A stretch of DNA of 64,000 bases from Acidobacteriota bacterium (GTDB lineage Bacteria; Acidobacteriota; Thermoanaerobaculia; Multivoradales; J023): contig JAJCXO010000263.1 of assembly GCA_029263395.1 (NCBI GenBank), positions 62,001-126,000 on the forward strand, given 5' to 3'. Shown in pieces: positions 53,815-62,499 of this stretch. The notes below the pieces were generated by a model. The model was not told the DNA's origin and did no database searches. It saw only the letters and a program-made list of their open reading frames with translations. The translations under genes and the position numbers were made by a program. The stretch's first letter is position 1, and each line of letters begins with the position of its first letter.

Positions 53815-54780
53815 ATGGCAGCCAAGATGTCGAAAGAGGTCACCACGCGAATGCGCTCCGCGTTATTCGTCTTGTCGGCCCTGGTTCAACAGGGTCCGGC
53901 GGTGGCCGCCAAAGTGCTGGACATCGTTCAGCCCAACCTACAGGAGGGTGATGAGCCCCCCTCGTTACTCGCGGTGATTGTCGGTTTCGGTCGTACTCTC
54001 GAGGCCAGTCTCGAACGGCTGGTTTCACTCGACCACAAACTGTATGTCGCCAACGAGAAAGACGGTGTACTGCGCACCACACGCAAGAACCTGACCGACT
54101 TGATCACTCGCATGATCGATGGTCTGCGTCGTAGCGTGATCGCCCAGTACAACAACCCGACCCTGGAGGGTGTTGCCCTCCAGGACACAACCGGTCGCGA
54201 TCCCGTGACCCTGCAACGGCAGGCTACGTTGATCAGCAATCGGATCCTCAAAGGTGAGCCTGAGCAGGCCTTGGGAGACTCCGTTTACGAGAGTCCCTTT
54301 GATCCGCGCCCCCAGGCGCAACAGCTGGCTACAGCTGCGCTCGACTTGCGCTCGAATCTCGAACGGATGAACCGCTCCAAACGCAAGATCGACGAGATCT
54401 TGCGGGACAAGCACGAAGCCATGTCGGACCACGACCAGGTTTTCTTGCGTGTGGCGCGTCAGTTCGAGGACCTGTGCCGCTTCGGCGGTGAAATCGAGTT
54501 GGCCGACAAAGTTCGGCCATCCACATCCCGGCCGGGTCGCACCCACCAAAGTGATGACAGCGATGATTCGGCCTCGTCGGACGACACTCCGCCAGATGAC
54601 GATACGTCGGACGGCAGGTCGACCGGTGGTTCCGAAACCTCGGGTGACGAAGTCCCGGGAGATGCGGTGCCTGATGATGACACCGTGCCTGGAGACGACA
54701 CCGTGCCTGGAGACGACACCGTACCTGGAGACGACACCGTGCCTAGAGACGATGGTCCGGTCAATGCCGTGACGGCCTAG
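53815..54780 (+). CDS. Hypothetical protein with acidic DDTVPG repeat tail
   Basis: 321 residues with an excellent ribosome-binding site (AAGGAGGTG, 5 bp from the ATG). Residues 1-230 are mostly helical ([52 protein letters not shown]) with no recognised domain. Residues ~235-321 are extremely acidic and built from DDTVPG repeats and [16 protein letters not shown] stretches, encoded by 18-bp repeats. No signal peptide or membrane helix. A palindromic TetR-type site lies upstream and a clear terminator follows. I do not recognise the family. The acidic tail looks like a disordered or protein-binding region. Confidence 0.65.
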   Translation: MAAKMSKEVTTRMRSALFVLSALVQQGPAVAAKVLDIVQPNLQEGDEPPSLLAVIVGFGRTLEASLERLVSLDHKLYVANEKDGVLRTTRKNLTDLITRMIDGLRRSVIAQYNNPTLEGVALQDTTGRDPVTLQRQATLISNRILKGEPEQALGDSVYESPFDPRPQAQQLATAALDLRSNLERMNRSKRKIDEILRDKHEAMSDHDQVFLRVARQFEDLCRFGGEIELADKVRPSTSRPGRTHQSDDSDDSASSDDTPPDDDTSDGRSTGGSETSGDEVPGDAVPDDDTVPGDDTVPGDDTVPGDDTVPRDDGPVNAVTA

Positions 54781-54802
54781 ACACTGATCGTCGAATCGCT
54801 TC

Positions 54803-54848
54803 GGCGCCGACGGCCTATTGTCTCGAAGTGGGCTGTCGGCGCCCTTTT
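54803..54848 (+). terminator. Intrinsic terminator
   Basis: GGCGCCGACGGCC pairs with GGCTGTCGGCGCC (13-bp stem, one G-T), 15-base loop, followed by CTTTTC. It ends the gene at 53815. Confidence 0.75.
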
Positions 54849-54994
54849 CATTGAAGGTATCTTTGGCAGGTACATGCGAATGAAGACGGAGATACCGGTC
54901 CGTGCGAGAAGAGCAGGAGTAGGTAACCGTCTTTTGGGGTGTTTATTCTCTTTGTGGGAGATTATGTGCTAAGCTCTCTGTAGATAGGGTGCAT

Positions 54995-56122
54995 ATGACG
55001 ACATCATCCAGCGCTTCACCGCCCCAAACGCCGGAAGGTTCAAGATCTAGACGGCAGCTGAATCGGTCGGAACGTTTACTCAATCGCATCAAGCAGAGAC
55101 CTTCGCTTGTACTCAAAGACAAGCGATGCCACAAGCCTGAGTTCGCCCAAAAGTTTTTCGATTACTGTATCGATAGAGCGCTGCAGAGCCCCAAGGCCGG
55201 CGTCGAGCTGGCCAAGATTGCCCTCGAGTTGGCAAAGAAGATCGGCGACACGCATCTGATGCACCATGCCGAAGGGGTGCGTGTCCACGCCTACATTGCG
55301 ACCACGGAGTGGGACCAGGCGGGCGAATACTTGGAAGACTACCGAGCCTCCGCGTTGACTTGTTGTGAAGCTTGCGCAGGTGACTGGTATATCCGACAAG
55401 GCGACCTCTTGGTCGAACGTCGCGACCCGAAAGCGGCCAGCGTGGCGATTGCGCAGTCGATTGACAAGCTGGGCTGCGCCTCAGGCGACAAGTTTGGGAG
55501 AATCTGTTTTATCCGCGGTCTCGAGGGTTTCTACAGAGGGGCTCCAGGGCCGGCACTCGACGACGTGGGTATAACCCTGCGCGAAGTTGATCTGGAGTCG
55601 CCGCGAGGTTATTTCATGGACGCTTTGGCGTTCCTCTCGTGTTTCCTCCAGCGTTTGGTCGAGCGCTATCACGATGAACAAGCACTCGAAATTGCTGAAG
55701 CGTTCAAGATGCGATTGCAGGGTCTGGAGCATTGGACGGAGGTCCGGACTCGCCTAGCCTGGGTAGAGGGCCAGCTCCACGCCAGGTTACGTCATTGGCG
55801 TCGGGCCGATAGACGCTTTGAAAAAGCCCGCAATTCGCTGACTCGCCAAGGCCCGGATCGTCATGCCCTGGCAGCGGCGATCGACCACTGCCTGCTTTAC
55901 ACCCATCGTCCCTGTGACGACAGCCGTCGCCGCATTCTCTCAATCCTAGGGTCTTGTGAGCGCCGACTCAAACAGCTCGATCCCGACCTCAAAAAGCAGC
56001 TGAAATTAGCCAAGTCGACCATCAGCAATCGACCCCGCGACACCGCCATGGCGTTGCTCTGGCTGCGTCGGTCGTTCATCGTGCCCGTGGCCGCCATCGT
56101 CCCAGGGTTCACACCGCGCTGA
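54995..56122 (+). CDS. TPR-like helical repeat protein
   Basis: About 375 residues from the ATG at 54995; a GTG at 54989 is also possible, and no good ribosome-binding site is seen. The protein is helical throughout, with TPR-like repeats (AGVELAKIALELAKKIGD, WDQAGEYLEDY, EVRTRLAWVEGQLHARLR followed by RRADRRFEKARN). Cys residues cluster at SALTCCEACAGDWY. No enzymatic domain, signal or membrane segment. A second protein with the same WVEGQL.A motif lies at 56701, so the two are probably paralogous. They may be scaffold or regulatory proteins of an accessory region. Confidence 0.65.
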   Translation: MTTSSSASPPQTPEGSRSRRQLNRSERLLNRIKQRPSLVLKDKRCHKPEFAQKFFDYCIDRALQSPKAGVELAKIALELAKKIGDTHLMHHAEGVRVHAYIATTEWDQAGEYLEDYRASALTCCEACAGDWYIRQGDLLVERRDPKAASVAIAQSIDKLGCASGDKFGRICFIRGLEGFYRGAPGPALDDVGITLREVDLESPRGYFMDALAFLSCFLQRLVERYHDEQALEIAEAFKMRLQGLEHWTEVRTRLAWVEGQLHARLRHWRRADRRFEKARNSLTRQGPDRHALAAAIDHCLLYTHRPCDDSRRRILSILGSCERRLKQLDPDLKKQLKLAKSTISNRPRDTAMALLWLRRSFIVPVAAIVPGFTPR

Positions 56123-56345
56123 TCGATGAGGTTGGTTCGAGCTCGTTGAGCTGCTGAACCGTCGTCGCAACGAACTCAACGAGTTGGTGAACCTCGATAC
56201 CCCACTGGTGAGCGATCGATTGCAGTCGACCTTGCTCCCGGCTCGCCAGGAGAGCGTTCACGGTGAAAGGCAGGAGCGCCGGATGGTCGCTGGCGATCGC
56301 TTCAAGGAGGGCGAGTGATTCCGTCGGTGTCTTGTTGTTTTCCAT
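56109..56345 (-). CDS. Small hypothetical protein, convergent with TPR gene
   Basis: 78 residues from the ATG at 56345. Composition looks protein-like (TESLALLEAIASDHPALLPF, EVHQLVEFVATTVQQLNELE): amphipathic helices, no membrane segment. It overlaps the TPR gene by 14 bp at their 3' ends. There is no convincing ribosome-binding site, so it may be spurious. Confidence 0.35.
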   Translation of the reverse strand: MENNKTPTESLALLEAIASDHPALLPFTVNALLASREQGRLQSIAHQWGIEVHQLVEFVATTVQQLNELEPTSSISAV

Positions 56346-56700
56346 GACAGCGGGAACGGTAGCAACGGATCGCCTCCCAGGATGCGCAATTCGCCAATCC
56401 CTACGGTCTGTCAAATTGTCAGTTTTTGGTGTCGTTGATAGTGCTCAAGCGGTCAAGATGCCCGCTGTTTTGCGGCCGTATCGAGGATTCGACCGCTTGG
56501 TCGGTCGAATTGTCGTTTTATGGTGTGGGGTTGATGAGGTGTTTTTTCCTGGGTTCACCAGGCGACTGGGTGTCGACCTAAACGCTGTAAATGTGTGAGT
56601 TATGAAAAAACGTCGCGCGGTCTAAATAACAGAGTAGGCTGCTTGATCATGGGCAAATTGATTGCCCCTTTCAACTTCCGTGTTAGTGTTTTTGACCGAG
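56346..56700. other. Intergenic region with a diverged direct repeat
   Basis: Two similar segments of about 30 bp occur at ~56409 (TCAAATTGTCAGTTTTTGGT...) and ~56504 (TCGAATTGTCGTTTTATGGT...), both ending near GTTGAT. The region is more AT-rich than its surroundings. It should contain the promoter for the gene at 56701. No gene is seen. Confidence 0.4.
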
Positions 56701-57846
56701 ATGGCACACTCTGAAACATGGGCCAAACGACTACTACGGGAGCTACCGCCAGATCCCAGGGTCGTTCTCCAGCGTGCCAGAACCTACGGTGATGCCACCT
56801 TCCTGCGATTATTCTTAGAGGACGTGGACGACCGAATATTCAACAACAAGCAAAGCGCTTTGAGATGGGCTCAGATCGCCCCAAGTCTCGCTTCGGCGGT
56901 AGCGGTGCCGAACAATCCGGAAGGACAACAGGAACACCGTGAAAGGCTGATTAGATCCTTGATCACACTCGGTTCAGCCTACCGGGCTTGCAGGCAGTAT
57001 GACCGGGCCAAGAATGTCTATGACGAAGCCTTGAGACTGGTTTCTAAGGGTCCTACCTCAGTAGCCATTCAGGCTGATGTTCACCAACGTTTTTCGGTTC
57101 TTCAAGCGAGCCTGGGTCGAAACGAGCAAGCGCTAGTTTCGGCAACGCGAGCTGTCGAGTTGTTAGCAGACGTCGATGGAAGTGAGAGTCGCGCTACGGC
57201 TTTGACCATTAAGGGTGTCGTGCTCCGAAGGTGCAAGCGATACGTAGAAAGTGGTGATTGCTGGGCAGAAGCACTGACCTTAGCTGCCAACCCGGATCGC
57301 GGCTCTCCAGCCGTCAAACGGCTTCATTACGCAATTTGCGGCAATCTAGAAGATAATATTGTTGGTCTGCCCGACATCAGCCCGAGTGAACTACAGCTGT
57401 TGTTTCGCAGCATTCGATATGGAAGAACTTTGGTGAAAGGTGGGCGAAGAAGCCCTCCTCGGTATCGTCTTCTGTGGGTGGAGGGGCAGCTTTGGGCAAA
57501 GGTAGGCTCGGATGCCCGCGCTGAGAAGGCCCTCGAGATCTCTCTCGAAGGGTTCCGAGCTCGCTTGATGCCGACCGAAATTGCGTTGGTTACTCTAGCT
57601 CTCGGAGCGGTACTTCATCGCCATGGCGAATGGGCCAAGCTCGAAAGACTCGCTTCGGATAGCTTCCGGTTGCTTCGCGTGATGGAGACCAATACTCGAG
57701 CAAATGCGTTCTTTAGTCGCTGGTTTGATGCCATAAGAACGCGCTCATTGACGCCCGAACAGACTATGTTTTTAAGGCGGGAAATTCAGGTTGCCAAGTT
57801 GCCCTGTATCGAGTCTCCTGGGGTAGGTGACCGTGATGCAGGCTAG
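56701..57846 (+). CDS. TPR-repeat protein, paralogue of the gene at 54995
   Basis: About 381 residues from the ATG at 56701; in-frame TTG (56662) and GTG (56686) starts lie upstream. TPR-type repeats are clear: LIRSLITLGSAYRACRQYDR followed by AKNVYDEALRLV, then QRFSVLQASLGRNEQALVSA and YRLLWVEGQLWAKVGSDARA. The WVEGQL motif and overall order match the gene at 54995. No catalytic domain or signal. It is followed by two genes for secreted proteins, so the four may form a functional unit; this is only positional. Confidence 0.65.
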   Translation: MAHSETWAKRLLRELPPDPRVVLQRARTYGDATFLRLFLEDVDDRIFNNKQSALRWAQIAPSLASAVAVPNNPEGQQEHRERLIRSLITLGSAYRACRQYDRAKNVYDEALRLVSKGPTSVAIQADVHQRFSVLQASLGRNEQALVSATRAVELLADVDGSESRATALTIKGVVLRRCKRYVESGDCWAEALTLAANPDRGSPAVKRLHYAICGNLEDNIVGLPDISPSELQLLFRSIRYGRTLVKGGRRSPPRYRLLWVEGQLWAKVGSDARAEKALEISLEGFRARLMPTEIALVTLALGAVLHRHGEWAKLERLASDSFRLLRVMETNTRANAFFSRWFDAIRTRSLTPEQTMFLRREIQVAKLPCIESPGVGDRDAG

Positions 57847-57981
57847 AGATCGGTCGAGTCAGATTCTGAAATCCAAAACTCGTCAAGAATTCTTCGAAAG
57901 TTGTAGATTGTAAGGTCGAATGGATCTAACCCGGAGACGGCAGACTCCAGCAACCGCCCGAGAGAGGGCAAGGAGATTTGT

Positions 57982-58626
57982 ATGAGTCGTGTCAGATACC
58001 CAGTCGCCGTGAGTATTGCTGCGTTGCTGATGACGAGCGTGTTGTTGGCACAGGACAAGCCAGCGACGAACTTAACGTATGACGAGGTAATCACCGACGA
58101 GTGGAAGGCTCAGGCGGACCCATTCCCGATCGAGTTGAAGGGGCGCCAGGTGCCGTATCGGATGCTTGTTTTTCACTTCTTTGCGAAGATGCACGGTTAC
58201 AGGTCTCACCCTGAAATTTGGGATCAAGTGTTACGGCGCATGAACTACAAACCGGGTTCACCAGCGGCGCGCGAATTGGCTCGTGTCGCCGATTTGTTTC
58301 CGAACTATCAACCGACAGAACAAGAGCGAGCGTCTCGAGGAGTCGAGTTGGATACTTTGGCCGCCGCTGGCGACGAGGATACCTACAACGCTCTGGCTCT
58401 TACGATCGATAAGGAAAACGCTGGTCGGCTGGGTGATCTTTATCGAGAGCTTGCGGACTCCCTTGCGGCTGTAGGCTCATCCATGGATGGTGTCGAGAGA
58501 TACATTTACAACAGGATAGCTCCTGGAACAACTATGGGAGCTTTAGGTCCACTGACCGCAGACTTCTTCTCTATCGGCGCCGAGTTCAACCAACGTGCTG
58601 GCCTGACGGAAAGTGGTGTCCAATGA
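57982..58626 (+). CDS. Secreted hypothetical protein
   Basis: 214 residues, AAGGAG 8 bp before the ATG. A signal peptide (YPVAVSIAALLMTSVLLAQ) is followed by a helical mature domain without Cys and without recognised family (MLVFHFFAKMHGYRSHPEIW, LTIDKENAGRLGDLYRELAD). It overlaps the next gene by 4 bp (ATGA), which also encodes a secreted protein, so the two are coupled. Probably periplasmic. Function unknown. Confidence 0.65.
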   Translation: MSRVRYPVAVSIAALLMTSVLLAQDKPATNLTYDEVITDEWKAQADPFPIELKGRQVPYRMLVFHFFAKMHGYRSHPEIWDQVLRRMNYKPGSPAARELARVADLFPNYQPTEQERASRGVELDTLAAAGDEDTYNALALTIDKENAGRLGDLYRELADSLAAVGSSMDGVERYIYNRIAPGTTMGALGPLTADFFSIGAEFNQRAGLTESGVQ

Positions 58627-59078
58627 TCAACCGGTTGTGCCTTGTGTCCTTCTTCGCACTGATGGCGATCTCCGTCCCGGTAGAGAGTCAATTTACTTAT
58701 TCAACGAACGCTGAAGCCGAGAGTGTCGAGTGCTGCAACTCCGCTAGCACAGCTGTGCTCACGTCTTACGAGTGGCGGCACTCAACGCCGCCTGTAGGCT
58801 TGCGTGGGTCGTTGCTCGCTTGGGTATGGTCAAGGGCACTTGTGTGTGTCGGTGGCGATGGAATTTCTCAAGATAATGGAATCCAAGTGATCAGCAACAA
58901 TGCAAACTATCGGACGGGTATGTTTGGAGGCCAAATACAGTGCCCGTTTGGGCTGCGTTCTTACGCAACGTTTGGCATTCTCGGAACGCCGCAGTTTCCG
59001 CGAGGTTTTTTTGCTTCAGACTCCTCTGCCTGCCGGGCACCTTGCAGTGGTTCGCACTGCCTACTCGGTGAGGAGTAG
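58623..59078 (+). CDS. Small Cys-containing secreted protein
   Basis: 151 residues. Signal peptide (LCLVSFFALMAISVPVESQ) and a Cys-bearing mature part (VECCNSAS, ALVCVGG, IQCPFGLR, CRAPCSGSHCLLG) that could form disulphide bonds outside the cytoplasm. No homology is recognised. It is coupled to the upstream secreted protein by a 4-bp overlap. The C-terminal eight Cys-rich residues end abruptly, and the following region looks like a gene remnant. Confidence 0.6.
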   Translation: MINRLCLVSFFALMAISVPVESQFTYSTNAEAESVECCNSASTAVLTSYEWRHSTPPVGLRGSLLAWVWSRALVCVGGDGISQDNGIQVISNNANYRTGMFGGQIQCPFGLRSYATFGILGTPQFPRGFFASDSSACRAPCSGSHCLLGEE

Positions 59079-59177
59079 CAAGCTCGGCAAATCGGCGCCG
59101 GCCACAGGTGGCCGGTACCATGCGGCGCTTGCCGACTTTCAACCGGTGCCAGTAGGACGGAGCTGACGCTGTACCGA

Positions 59178-59474
59178 TTGTGCTTGTTCCTTGCTGCTAT
59201 CGTTGCCTTGCCGAGTTGGGCGGGTGCAATCGGTCTACCCGTCTCAGTCAACCTTGCCAGGCCCGAGAGCGACAAAGGCGAGATCGGCCCCCTGACAGTT
59301 GTTTTCGAAGTGATCGAATCAGATGCTGAACCGTTCCGCGTCGAGCTGAAGTCTGGCAAGTCGACCCTCGAGCTACCAGCGGGCCGTTGGCAGATCTCGA
59401 CGGATGCCGAGGTTTGGTGGTGCCTCCGGATGGATTTACTCCTTCGCGGAATCGGCTGGATTCTTCGCCCGTAA
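59178..59474 (+). pseudogene. Fragment of a larger secreted protein, carboxypeptidase-regulatory-like N-terminus
   Basis: The frame begins with a signal-like segment (LFLAAIVALPSWAGAIGLPV) and continues with a beta-rich stretch (VSVNLARPESDKGEIGPLTV, then SGKSTLELPAGRWQISTDAE). This resembles the start of long proteins with regulatory-like beta domains. The frame then ends in a different composition (WWCLRMDLLLRG), whereas a +1 frame continues plausibly (VPPDGFTPSRN). Start codon is TTG or CTG. A frameshift or truncation at about 59415-59420 is likely. The 3' end overlaps the lpxL-like gene by 39 bp. Confidence 0.4.
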
Positions 59475-60425
59475 AGCGTCGAGCCGGCGAGCTTTACGTT
59501 GGCTCCACAACACCCGGTAAGGTGTCGTTACTCCCGGGGGTGAGGTCTTGAAGCGTTTGTAGCTCCACAGGTACTGCTCGGGGCACAACCGGACGCAGGC
59601 TTCGACGCCGGCGTTGAGGTTGGCCGCGGCGACCACTTCATCGCTGTCGGCCAGGCCGTCGGGGGCTTCGACGAAGCGGACGCGGAATTTGCCACTGGGC
59701 TGGCGCTGGGCAAATACAAAAAGGGGTTGGGCGCCGGTTCGGCGCAGGATTCGTGCGACCAGGGTCATGGTCAACGCCGGGATGCCGAAGAAGGGGGCAT
59801 GGACGCCATTGGCTTTGAGCGGCTCCTGGTCGGGCAGGATCAACACGAGCTCGCCGTTGCGGAGTGCTTGCAGCACGCGCCGTACACCACCGCGGGTGGC
59901 TGGTGCTGAGATGCAGCCGGTGCGGCCTCGGGCGCGCAGGATGATGTCGTCGAGCTCGGCGATGCGGGGCGGTCGATAGAGGCAGACGAGTTGGGCGCGC
60001 TGCATCAAGAAGTGATTGAGGAACTCCCAATTGCCGAGATGGGGCGCCAGCAGGACGGTCCCGCGATCCGATGCCAGGGCCTGCTGCAGGAGGTCTTCGC
60101 CTTCGACGCCGTCTTCCAACTCGACGAGGCGTTCCACTGGCCAGCGCCACATCGCTCCAAGCTCGAGGCCGGTTTTGGCGTTCTCTTCGAGGCTTCGCCG
60201 GGTGAGATGCTGGAGCTCCTGGGTCGAAAGATCAGGGAAACAGAGTTTCAGATTGAGCTCGGCAATCGCCCGTTGTTGGTTCGGGATCTTGCTGCCGAGG
60301 GTGCCCAAGATCCGCCCCATCGTTTGCGTCCAGGCACTCGGGATGCGTGCGGTGCCTCCCAGGCAGGCACTCGCCAGCCGTGCCAGCGCCGGAGACGACT
60401 TGGAGGCCTTGGATGCAGCTCCCAC
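59436..60425 (-). CDS. LpxL/HtrB-like lipid A acyltransferase
   Basis: 329 residues. The conserved acyltransferase motif TVLLAPHLGNWEFLNHFL has the HxxxxE pair in HLGNWE (His plus Glu five residues later), then CLYRPPR, VRRVLQALRNGELVLILPDQ and VHAPFFGIPALTMT, the substrate-binding pattern of LpxL/LpxM. It adds a secondary acyl chain to lipid A or a related precursor. There is no clear N-terminal membrane helix in the first 30 residues, which is unusual but may be due to start choice. Its start lies a few bases from the stop of the amidase gene at 60427, so they could be transcribed together. Confidence 0.88.
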   Translation of the reverse strand: MGAASKASKSSPALARLASACLGGTARIPSAWTQTMGRILGTLGSKIPNQQRAIAELNLKLCFPDLSTQELQHLTRRSLEENAKTGLELGAMWRWPVERLVELEDGVEGEDLLQQALASDRGTVLLAPHLGNWEFLNHFLMQRAQLVCLYRPPRIAELDDIILRARGRTGCISAPATRGGVRRVLQALRNGELVLILPDQEPLKANGVHAPFFGIPALTMTLVARILRRTGAQPLFVFAQRQPSGKFRVRFVEAPDGLADSDEVVAAANLNAGVEACVRLCPEQYLWSYKRFKTSPPGVTTPYRVLWSQRKARRLDALRAKNPADSAKE

Positions 60426-60426
60426 C

Positions 60427-61254
60427 TTACCTGCGGTCCCGTAGGAACGGGAATTTCTGGCGCGTCTGCTGCACGATGTCAGTCTCGACGTCGGCCATGA
60501 TCAACGTCTCCTGCTCCGCCGCTGCCGCCAGGATCGCCCCCGTCGGGTCGATGATTCGGGAGTCCCCCTTGTAGTGCAGCTTGCCGCCGATGCCCACTCG
60601 GTTGACCCCGACGACATAAGCCTGGTTTTCGATCGCCCGGGCGGTGAGCAGGGTCTTCCAATGATGGCGGCGAGCTTCCGGCCAGCTGGCGACGACCAAA
60701 TAGACATCGGTATCGTTGGCCGTGGCCCAAAACTCATCGGCAAAGCGCAGGTCGTAACAAATGAAGAGGGTCAACCGCAGGCCGTCGATGACGAGGTGGG
60801 TGAAGGACGTTCCGGCCTGGTAGTGCTCGTCTTCCCTGGCGGCAGAGAATGGGTGGATCTTGCGATAACGAGTCAGGTCACCATCCGGGCTTGCAACCAC
60901 CAGGGTGTTAAATGGCCGCCGGTCTGTTGGGGGACGGTCTGCTGAGAGACCGTCTGCTGAGGAACCGTCTGCTGAGGGACCGTCTGGGTCGTCGGGGCCA
61001 GGGATCTCGGGTAGCGAGCCCGCCAGCCAAATCTGGTGGCGTGATGCCTCGTCGAGCAAGAAACGTGTACTGGGGCCACCGGTCGGCTCGCTGATCTGCT
61101 CCGTTGCCATCGAGAATCCAACGGAAAACATCTCTGGTAACACCAACAGGCGGGCACCGGCACCGGCCGCGGCGCGGATCCAGGGCCGCAAACGCGCGAA
61201 ATTCGCCTCAGGATCTTCCCACACGATGTCGGATTGCAGCGCGGCTATTCTCAT
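60427..61254 (-). CDS. Carbon-nitrogen hydrolase, probable omega-amidase
   Basis: 275 residues. The nitrilase triad is visible: Glu in VLPEMFSVGF, Lys in YRKIHPFS, and Cys in LFICYDLRFADEFW. The order and sequences match omega-amidase YafV/NIT2, which hydrolyses 2-oxoglutaramate or 2-oxosuccinamate. A ~20-residue insert (about residues 92-111, PSADGSSADGLSADRPPTD) is encoded by four 15-bp repeats at 60921-60980 and accounts for the extra length. The start overlaps the aminotransferase stop by 4 bp, the pairing expected for the glutaminase II pathway. Confidence 0.88.
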   Translation of the reverse strand: MRIAALQSDIVWEDPEANFARLRPWIRAAAGAGARLLVLPEMFSVGFSMATEQISEPTGGPSTRFLLDEASRHQIWLAGSLPEIPGPDDPDGPSADGSSADGLSADRPPTDRRPFNTLVVASPDGDLTRYRKIHPFSAAREDEHYQAGTSFTHLVIDGLRLTLFICYDLRFADEFWATANDTDVYLVVASWPEARRHHWKTLLTARAIENQAYVVGVNRVGIGGKLHYKGDSRIIDPTGAILAAAAEQETLIMADVETDIVQQTRQKFPFLRDRR

Positions 61255-62438
61255 CGTTCAGATCCTCTCGCCGGCTCTAAGCCGTGGAGACGGTCAATCG
61301 CCTCGTCCAAGATGTCGAGAGTTTTGCAGAACGCGAACCGCACCAGATGGCGTCCCGCGGCTTTGTTGACGTAGAAAGCGGTTGGTGGAATCGCCGCCAC
61401 CCCGACCGCTGCCGGCAACATACGGCAGAATTCAACGTCGTCGTCAAAACCCAGAGGGCGAATATCGGCCAGAACAAAGTAGGTCCCGGCAGGGGGCTGG
61501 ACGCCAAATCCGACCTCTGCCAACCCGGCACACAAGCGGTCTCGGCGCTCGAGATACTCGGCTTGTAGCTGATCGTAGAAACGGTCTTCGATCCTGAGCG
61601 CTTCGGCCATGGCGGGCTGAAACGGTGCACTGTTGCAGAAGGTGATGAATTGGTGCGCGGTACGAATGGCCGCCGATAAGGCTTCGGAGGCACAGGTATA
61701 GCCGATTTTCCAGCCGGTCATACTGAAGGTTTTGCCGGTCGACGAGATGGTGATCGTACGATCGCGCATCCCCGGCAAGGTGGCGATCGGCAGATGTTCC
61801 CCTTCGAACACCAGGTGCTCGTAAACTTCGTCGGAAATGACCAGCAGGTCGTGCCGTCGAGCGAGCTCAGCGATCCCTTCGAGCTCGGATCTGGAAAAGA
61901 CTTTACCGGTGGGGTTGTGCGGGGTATTGAGCAGAATCGCCCGCGTTTTTGGGTTGATCGCGCGTTCGAGCTCCTCGGCGTCGTAGGAGAAATCTGGGGA
62001 GCGCAGCGTCACCAGCCGCTCGACGCCCCCGGCCATGGCGATGCAAGCGCGATAGGAGTCGTAGAACGGCTCGAAGAAAATGACCTCGTCGCCGACCTCG
62101 AACAACGCCTGGAAGGTGGCGAATAGCGCTTCGGTGGCGCCGTTGGTCACTGTGATCTCGAGGTCCGGGTCGAACTCGAGGTCATAAAAGCGCTTTTGGT
62201 GGGCGGCGATTGCGCGGTTGAGCTCGGGCTGGCCGGTCATCCGGCAATATTGGTTGTGACCGTCGCGAATCGCCCGAATGGCGGCCTCCTTGAGGAGGTC
62301 TGGCCCGTCAAAGTTCGGGAAACCCTGGCTTAGATTGACCGCGTCGTAGCGCTGGGCCAGCGCGGTCATCTCGGTGAAGATGTTGGTCCCGAAGCCCTGA
62401 AGCCGCGAGGTGAGGTAAGGCTGGCGTAAGCTGCTCAT
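61251..62438 (-). CDS. Methionine/glutamine-type aminotransferase (KAT/YbdL-like)
   Basis: 395 residues from the ATG at 62438. PLP motifs: NLSQGFPNFDGPDLLKEAAI, NGATEALFATFQAL, NTPHNPTGKVFSR, VISDEVYEHLVFEG and the Schiff-base lysine in TISSTGKTFSMTGWKIGY. This is the KAT I/YbdL group, which transaminates glutamine, methionine or kynurenine. Coupled by 4 bp overlap with the omega-amidase, so the pair probably regenerates methionine from its ketoacid using glutamine as donor, with the amidase removing the resulting 2-oxoglutaramate. The family pairing is established knowledge; the substrate here is inferred. Confidence 0.92.
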   Translation of the reverse strand: MSSLRQPYLTSRLQGFGTNIFTEMTALAQRYDAVNLSQGFPNFDGPDLLKEAAIRAIRDGHNQYCRMTGQPELNRAIAAHQKRFYDLEFDPDLEITVTNGATEALFATFQALFEVGDEVIFFEPFYDSYRACIAMAGGVERLVTLRSPDFSYDAEELERAINPKTRAILLNTPHNPTGKVFSRSELEGIAELARRHDLLVISDEVYEHLVFEGEHLPIATLPGMRDRTITISSTGKTFSMTGWKIGYTCASEALSAAIRTAHQFITFCNSAPFQPAMAEALRIEDRFYDQLQAEYLERRDRLCAGLAEVGFGVQPPAGTYFVLADIRPLGFDDDVEFCRMLPAAVGVAAIPPTAFYVNKAAGRHLVRFAFCKTLDILDEAIDRLHGLEPARGSER

Positions 62439-62499
62439 CGGCGGTCCCACGTTGTCTTGGGGAGTTGTCTTGAGGAGAGACTTCGAGGCTCGAATCGAG

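Noticed and set aside
56602..56625. Seven-codon ORF MKKRRAV as an attenuator-type leader peptide
   Set aside because: No terminator/antiterminator structure and no biosynthetic gene downstream.
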